This document shows, piece after piece, positions 58,114 to 64,000 of a DNA stretch of 64,000 nt. The stretch comes from Piper betle (Eukaryota; Streptophyta; Magnoliopsida; Piperales; Piperaceae). The stretch covers positions 1 to 64,000 of the forward strand of contig JAURVB010009301.1 of NCBI GenBank assembly GCA_033002965.1, read 5' to 3'. The notes under the pieces are model-generated. The model was not told the DNA's origin, ran no database searches, and worked only from the letters and a program-made list of their open reading frames with translations. The translations under genes were made by a program, and so were the position numbers. Every line of letters starts with the position of its first letter. Position 1 is the first letter of the stretch.

Positions 58114-59871
58114 TGTAAAACCCCCGATTCGAGTCAGGGTTTTATATTCAGAACCGGTCGGTTCGGACCGTTATCTTTTGAGTCGAGTCAGTTTCAGAAC
58201 ACGTGTATTGAGCCGACGCCGGTCGCGTGTATGAGCTATGAGGGTTGTACCCAAGTATATGATGATAACGTCATGAACACAGCAGAACAGAATGAGTTAT
58301 CAGATATATGAGAGTATGCCAGTTACTTTTTTTTATTTTTATATATAGTGGATTGTAGAATTAGTCTTAGGCCGTTTACCGCGTTAGGATGCGTTACGGG
58401 CAGTTTGGGTGGGTTGATAGTTCTAGAGCATATCATTACGATGTTGTTGTTGTTTGATTTTACGGGATTTTTCCCGATTTTTATGAATTTTTTTTGAGGA
58501 TTTAATACGACTTAGTTATTATACTTGACTCAAGCCGGAGACGAGTCAAGTATTATTTACGAAATTGCCACCAATCCTTTCTTCCTCTCCCCCGGCCTTC
58601 CTTCCTTCTTCCCCAAACCCTTGCCGCGCGCCGCCCCCGTGCAGCGCCGCCGCCGCCGTTGTCGACGCCACCCGGCCGTCGATCGACGCCGACTAGCCCC
58701 GCCACGGCGTCGCCGTGCCTCCCGACCAGTCCCGGCCACCATCCCGCCGCCGCGGCGTCAGAATCGCCGCGTCTAGCGCCGCGGTTGCATTTCGGTTGCG
58801 TCGCCGATTCTGCCGCCGGCAACCGTCGTAGCCGCCATCCAGTGGTCGCCTCAGCACCATTGACCAACCCACGACCCTCCCCGACCAGATCGGAGCCCAT
58901 CGCCGCCCAGATCGGCCGGATTTTTCTCCCATCGCCGCCGCTCTGTTTTATGCATTTTCCGGCGAGCTGCCGCCTCCGTTGGCCATGTCGACGTCGTAAA
59001 TGCATCGGGCTCGCCGAGTAGGTTCCAGTAGTACCCAATATGACCCCTATCCAGCTAGTAGACGCCGCCGGTGATTGTCGCCGGAAAACCGCCGGAAACT
59101 GCCGGAAAACTGCCGAACCCGCCGGAAAACCGGATACGCTAGAATTCGCCGGATCTTCCGCGGAGCTCATCTAGTCGATCCCAATCGAACTTCGGACGCT
59201 GATGAGCGCCGAGGTCGAGCTCAGAGACTTGCGACGGAATCCCTAGTCGTCGCCGATTGCCGACGACGTGAGGTATAATTACCTCCGAATTTATAATTTA
59301 AACTTGATGATTGTTAGCACAGCATGCTAGGGGTTGTTTATTGAGGTGATTAATACTTAATTATGATTGAAACGATGAGTTGCATGATGAGATTTAGTGT
59401 GAATGAAGAGTAAGTAAATTTGAGCATGATAATCGAGTACGATGTAACTTAGGAAAAATACAATAAAATTGGCATGAATTGGATGAGTTAGAATTATTTT
59501 CATATTTATGGTTATTTGACGGTTGATGCTTTTGTGTTTGATGTTCATTGTGTTTGATGCATCATTTAGTTAGCGGGCGTTAGTATTTAGTTTGATGTGT
59601 AGGTACGGAGTAAGGAGCTCGCCGCCTAGGCGCGATGACACGCTTGGAGCTTCTACCAGGTCCGTTTAGGACTCGTCTCTGTTTTTCGCTCTTCTATTGT
59701 ATGTTTATTTTATTATCTGCAGGACGGGTTAAGTGGCGTTTTATCGGATCCTACTTAACCCGGGCCATTTAACCGAACAGTTTTTCGGATTAATAACCCC
59801 TCGAGGATGATTTCGAAAATAAGATCCACCACAAGTTGCCTTCGGGCCTATTATATAAATCCCTACCCAGT

Positions 59872-59925
<54 letters not shown>

Positions 59926-61018
59926 TTTCGCGTTTTCAGTGAGATGAGAGATGGAGAAATCGACTGCACGTACCATGCAGAGGATGCCGTGACAGTCAAA
60001 GCGGGCTCTGGATTAGTGCCATCGGACTGTTCCATTCCCGAGGGATCCTAACAACTCCGCGTTTGAGTTCCTCACACCCAGAGAACGTGGAGGTTTACGG
60101 GTACTGTTTAGTACAGCGCATCTCCGGACTTGTGGTTCAAAGGGTATTAAAGGCGACTGCCTGAGAGTACTTGGCTTTCGTGCTCAAGGCCAGGAGAGAT
60201 ATGGAGGTTCGGAGAGGGCTTAGGATAAAAGTTTTGCACGAAGTACTGAAAAAGAAGTGCTGAGAGTAGCACAGTACCAGATAGAGCGGGATGCTACCGG
60301 GTCTGCAGCCCAGTGGCTCCTCAGTAGTGCCCTTCAGAGTGTTTCACGTGGAGTATATGATGTTTTATTTCATATGAGAGTTTGCTCTCATAGCCAGCTT
60401 GTTTTAGTTATTTTATTTTCCGGACCAGTAACGCTTGTTACTGACGTGTTTTTATACTATATGTAGGTAATAATCGCTAGTTGGAGGAGCCAGCTTGGAC
60501 GGAGGAGCACTGTTGTCGCTTGCACACATGTCAGTCGATTGAGTGTTTATATTTTATTATGATGCTATTACATTGTGAATGAAGTGGAATGCTATGACAT
60601 AGTGTGATATGATCCAATGTTATGAGATAATGATAAGATATGATGACATGACATGATCGAATGCTAAGATACGATGACAGAATGTGAAACATGAACAGAT
60701 TGTGTGAATGAAATTGTTTGATACTTGGTTATATATATATTTTCATATCTATATTTGACAGGGTGGCCCCTAATTGCATTTTTGAGGGAAATTCTGTCTG
60801 TTATATTTCAAAAATTTTATTAACTTTTATCGGGATTGTTTTGGTGTGTATTCTGATTTGTATGTCATTCATGTAGTACCATGTTAGGGTTTGTGTATTC
60901 ATCCATGCATTGCGAGTTGTATCTTCATCTTAAGACGCCGAGATTGGATCCGCATGAGTTAGGTTCGGGTTAGCCGACCTAACCGAGGCCTGTAACATAC
61001 CGGATTTGGGGTGTTACA
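58114..61018 (+). mobile_element. Solo LTR, 2905 bp, nested in the gypsy integrase
   Basis: Starts TGTAAAACCCCCG and ends GGGGTGTTACA, collinear with 10454-13285. The flanks are ACATG (58109-58113) and GCATG (61019-61023), a 5-bp TSD with one later change. It splits the gypsy integrase between SSIH and MSPFEVVYNM. It contains the GC-rich block 58560-59270 with open frames on both strands that lack protein signatures, and a TA microsatellite. Confidence 0.88.
59874..59920. repeat. (TA)n microsatellite inside the solo LTR
   Basis: A pure TA run of about 47 bp at a place where the other LTR copies have only 'tatatatgtatag', so it expanded in this copy. Confidence 0.95.
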
Positions 61019-61551
61019 GCATGAGTCCATTCGAGGTAGTTTATAACATGAGCCCTCCAAACTTGTTGACATATATTCCTGGAACAGCTAAATTAAGTGA
61101 AGTGGATCAGGTGTTGCGCAACAGAGATCAATTATTATATGAGCTTACTGAGAATCTGAAAAATGCTCAAATATGCATGAAACATCACGATGATTTGAGG
61201 AGAAGAGATGTGGAATTTCAGGCGGGACAATCAGTTTTCCTTAAACTGCAATAGTATAGGCAAACGTCCTTGCGTTCAAGCAGAATCACAAAATTAGCTG
61301 CTAAATTTTATGGTCCATTCTTGATTGTTGAACGCATTGTGCCAGTTTTTTACGGGCTGCAGTTACCACCAGATTGTAAACTTCATAATGTTTTCCATAT
61401 TTCTCAGCTCAAAGCATCAGTAAATACAGAGATTAACATTCAATCATCAATTCCGGAAATGAGGTCACCTGAAAATCTCATGCAGGGAGATGAAGCAATT
61501 GATGATTTTGAACAACCTTGTGGACAAGGTTTTAATTGTGGAGGAGGTATT
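61019..61551 (+). pseudogene. Gypsy integrase C-terminal part
   Basis: Continues the integrase after the solo LTR: MSPFEVVYNMSPPNLLTYIP, then YGPFLIVERIVPVFYGLQLP and LHNVFHISQLK (GPY-type end). One stop at 61252 separates two frames. No chromodomain follows; the frame ends close to the purine tract tgtggaggaggta (61538-61549). Confidence 0.85.
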
Positions 61552-61827
61552 TGGTATTATTAAAGTAGGTGTAATGAAAATTGTATAAGGGAAGAGTAAA
61601 GCAGTAATAGTGATCGATGTATGATTTCAGCAATCTATGAATTGATTCTGTTCTTTAAGAGGAAGCAACCGGTTCTTATTCTTCCATTCTCCATCTTTAA
61701 ACCCTCGTCTATTCTCGATTTTGCTCTGTTTTACTTTGTTTTGATCCGATCATGGTACCATCAAAGCAATATAACAAGCAAGACAAAGGTAAGGAGGTAT
61801 TCGGTCCAATTGAGCCAGATCCTACCA
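61552..61827 (+). mobile_element. 3' LTR of the gypsy element, 276 bp
   Basis: TGGTATTATTAAAG ... cctacca, matching the 5' LTR at 53799 with an internal deletion of about 50 bp. Followed by TSD TTGTA (61828-61832), identical to the copy before the 5' LTR. Confidence 0.82.
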
Positions 61828-62566
61828 TTGTACCACTTTGCCGGCAATTGGCAACTTACCAGAGCTTCATAGCCTTTCTATTGATGGAATGCCGAGGGTG
61901 AGAAGGCTGACCTCCGATCTATTTGGATCCATGCATGGCTTCCCCAAACTGGACTACCTCGAATTTCAGAACCTGACGGAATGGGAGGAATGGGAGCCGC
62001 TTGTGGATAGAGTCGAAGACAACAACAGTCTTGTTGAACCTATTGATGGCGGGGGTGTAACTGGAGAAGAAAGGATCATCACCTTCCCCTGTCTCAGAGA
62101 ATTTGAAATATCTAATTGCCCGAAGCTGCTAACATTACCACCAATTTTTAGTGCATCACTTCAAGACGTTGATATTGGGTGGTCAATGGACCTGAGTAAT
62201 TGGGAGGTGAGTTTCCTAATCAACAACGTCGAGTCCCTTTCCTGTTGTTCCGCAGAGTGGCTAAACAGATTGCCAAGCCTCCCAAATCTTCGAAACTTGA
62301 CGATCCACTACGACGATGTGGTGTCGGAGCTCTCCAACAGTTTGCTCAAGTTTAGTTCCCTGCAAACTCTAAACATTTGGGGTTGCGAAAATTTGAAGTC
62401 TCTTCCAGAAGAGATGGCTTCCCTCAAGCAGCTGCGAGAACTAGGGATAAGTGGTTGTCCTCTCCTGGAACAGAGCTGTTCAGAGGGTGGGGAGCAGTGG
62501 CACAAGATTAGCAACATCCCAGACATTAGTGTTAACTTTAGCGGTGTTCGCCGCAATTCAAATTGA
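61828..62566 (+). pseudogene. CNL resistance gene, C-terminal LRR part
   Basis: Open to a natural stop at 62566. Starts TTLPAIGNLPELHSLSIDGM and continues through FPCLREFEISNCPKL, LPSLPNLRNLTIHY, SSLQTLNIWGCENLKSLPEE and LKQLRELGISGCPLLEQSC..G..W.KISNIP, the typical terminal LRR of CNLs, which commonly ends with 'G.dW.kI.hIP.i.i'. With the gypsy element removed it continues in frame from 53793 (QGCIGCTTLPAIG). It has lost its CC and NB-ARC connection and cannot make a full receptor. Confidence 0.9.
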
Positions 62567-63075
62567 TTGCTGTTGTTGTCCTCTTACCCACCGGGGAGAA
62601 TCATCATCGTCTGGTGAGTAGCAATATTTCCACATTGCAAGTGTTCTTTCCCATTAAACTTATTCAACACTGCATTTCTGCATTGCAAGTTTCCTAACTC
62701 ATGTCTTCATGTTTTGCTGTTGTTGCTTGTGTCTATGCAAGTCGTGTCCTACCATCACGAGCACGACGCAGGCAACCAAGCGACCAAGCTCCTCAAGTCA
62801 AGGTAGCCAAATTTGGGTTCATGTTGTCACAAATTCACATTTATTTATTTCTCCTTCATCTTCTCCAACCAGATCTGAGAACATTCTCTGACGCCCGATC
62901 CGCCGTCGCCGGAGCTCGTCCAAGAACCGATCGCCTTTTTTCTACGGCGGCATCTCTTTCGTCACACGATACGATGACAACCTGGAGCAAGCTCAAGTCC
63001 GTGGACTTTAACAGGTTATTGTTATCACCTTTTTTGTGTTTGGAAATTGTCAAATCGTATTTTTTTATTTTTTAT
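62567..63075 (+). other. 3' flank of the resistance gene
   Basis: Possibly 3' UTR. The 131-aa frame at 62701-63096 and overlapping frames on both strands have no recognised domain. I see no supported gene here. Confidence 0.4.
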
Positions 63076-63079
63076 TTTG

Positions 63080-63905
63080 TTCTCATCCAAAGTTAGGTGC
63101 ATGCATATTGAATAAAAAGTATCAAAGGTAGGGTCGTTCATTATCATAAAGTCTTCTGCCCCACTCCATCTTTCTCCCGAATTTAGAAACGGGTTAAAGT
63201 ACATCCAACCGGTCACATCATTTTAGCGAGAGTCGGTGCATGCATTGATTTAAAATGAAATAGTTATTGGGGTAAGTCGTTCGTTATCATAAAGTCTTCC
63301 ACCCACTCCGTTTTCTTCCTGTTAGATTTATAGATGAGTTAAATACATCCAACCCGTCACAGTGTAGGTGCATCCATTGATTTGAAATAAAATAATTATT
63401 TAAGGTACGATCATACTTCAATTCTAATTTGTATTATTTTTTACGTTAACTTGCATTATTTTTTACCGTGCTATTTTATATTGAGGAAGCCCAGGGCAGC
63501 CCAACGCAGATCATCACCAGAAAGGGTTTTATTATATTTAAAAAAATTATATTTTAATGTGACAGTATAGAGTCCCTAATTCAATTTTTTCTTATATTTG
63601 TTTGGTTCTCATCCCAAATTAAGTGCATGCATATTGAATAAAAATAAAATTCGAAGGTATAGTCGTTCATTATCATAAAGTTTTTGGCCCCATTCCATCC
63701 TATCTTCTTAGTAGTTAAATACATGTGGGCTAGGTGCATGCAATGATTTGAAATGAAACAATTATTTGGGTATGGTCATTCATATCATAAAAGTCTTCTG
63801 CCCACGCGTCCACTTTCTTATTGGATTTAGGATAATGCTTCCATGTCACATCACAAAGTAGGTGCACGGTGGATTTGAAAAGAAATAATTATTGAAAGTG
63901 AGCAA
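63080..63905. repeat. Degenerate tandem repeat of about 130-bp units
   Basis: The core 'gtcgttcattatcataaagtcttctgcccc' or a close variant occurs near 63132, 63278, 63663 and 63775. Each time a 'taggtgcatgcat.gatttgaaatgaaataattatt' block lies before it and a 'gtta.a.tacatccaacc.gtcaca' block after it. About five units are present, with a spacer at 63420-63600. Confidence 0.75.
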
Positions 63906-64000
63906 TGTTAAAATAAAAATTCTTTTCAGGTCGTGCTCTGACAGAATGGATTCAAATTAACTTTTATTTATTATTTAATTTTTTTATTAATAAATTTAAT

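Noticed and set aside
1..64000. tRNA, rRNA or other structured RNA genes
   Set aside because: I looked for tRNA-like box motifs and rRNA stretches and saw none that I could support by eye; a covariance-model scan would be needed to exclude them.

Overview
The window looks like nuclear DNA of a flowering plant, most likely a eudicot. It is AT-rich and gene-poor, its genes are split by GT-AG introns, and it carries a plant-type maintenance DNA methyltransferase (MET1/DMT1 class), lipid-transfer-protein-like genes, a CC-NB-LRR resistance-gene remnant, and many nested LTR retrotransposons, solo LTRs and MITEs. I could not identify the species.

Layout. 1-2027 is repeat-like non-coding DNA. 2028 to about 5635 is a 3'-truncated copy of a large (about 2.9 kb) LTR family, with a 1.08 kb insertion nested in it. 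8727-9234 is an intact gene for a small secreted cysteine-rich nsLTP-like protein. 10454-13285 is a complete solo LTR of the same large family with a perfect 5-bp target duplication. 13.3-19.9 kb is intergenic with MITEs. 19.95-23.55 kb holds a second nsLTP-like gene (20464-21112, with a 1-nt shift in its signal peptide) and a decayed duplicate of its promoter and signal peptide (22930-23545). 26.66-27.48 kb is an odd fold-back element built on an AATCGG hexamer.

35184-27861 (minus strand) is a complete 12-exon MET1 gene whose splice phases all fit a 1574-aa product, except for one missing base in exon 11 that would remove catalytic motifs IX and X. About 2.1 kb beyond its start codon, on the opposite strand, lies a partial intron-containing MET1 duplicate (37300-37945) that has lost the catalytic Pro-Cys.

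39-48.9 kb is decayed retroelement DNA, a tandem repeat array, a possible broken DUF4228/PADRE-like gene and a degenerate copia element. 48888-62566 is a CNL resistance gene in pieces. The CC domain is at 48888-49464. The NB-ARC is missing and its place is taken by a chimeric retroelement (copia-like LTR and gag start joined to a gypsy RNase H-integrase-chromodomain). The LRR is split by an 8-kb gypsy element (53799-61827, TSD TTGTA), which itself carries a solo LTR (58114-61018). The window ends with a tandem repeat of about 130-bp units.

The genes do not form a pathway. The main biological themes are a maintenance methyltransferase next to an inverted fragment of itself, a divergent nsLTP-like family, and a resistance gene dismantled by at least three layers of retrotransposon insertion.
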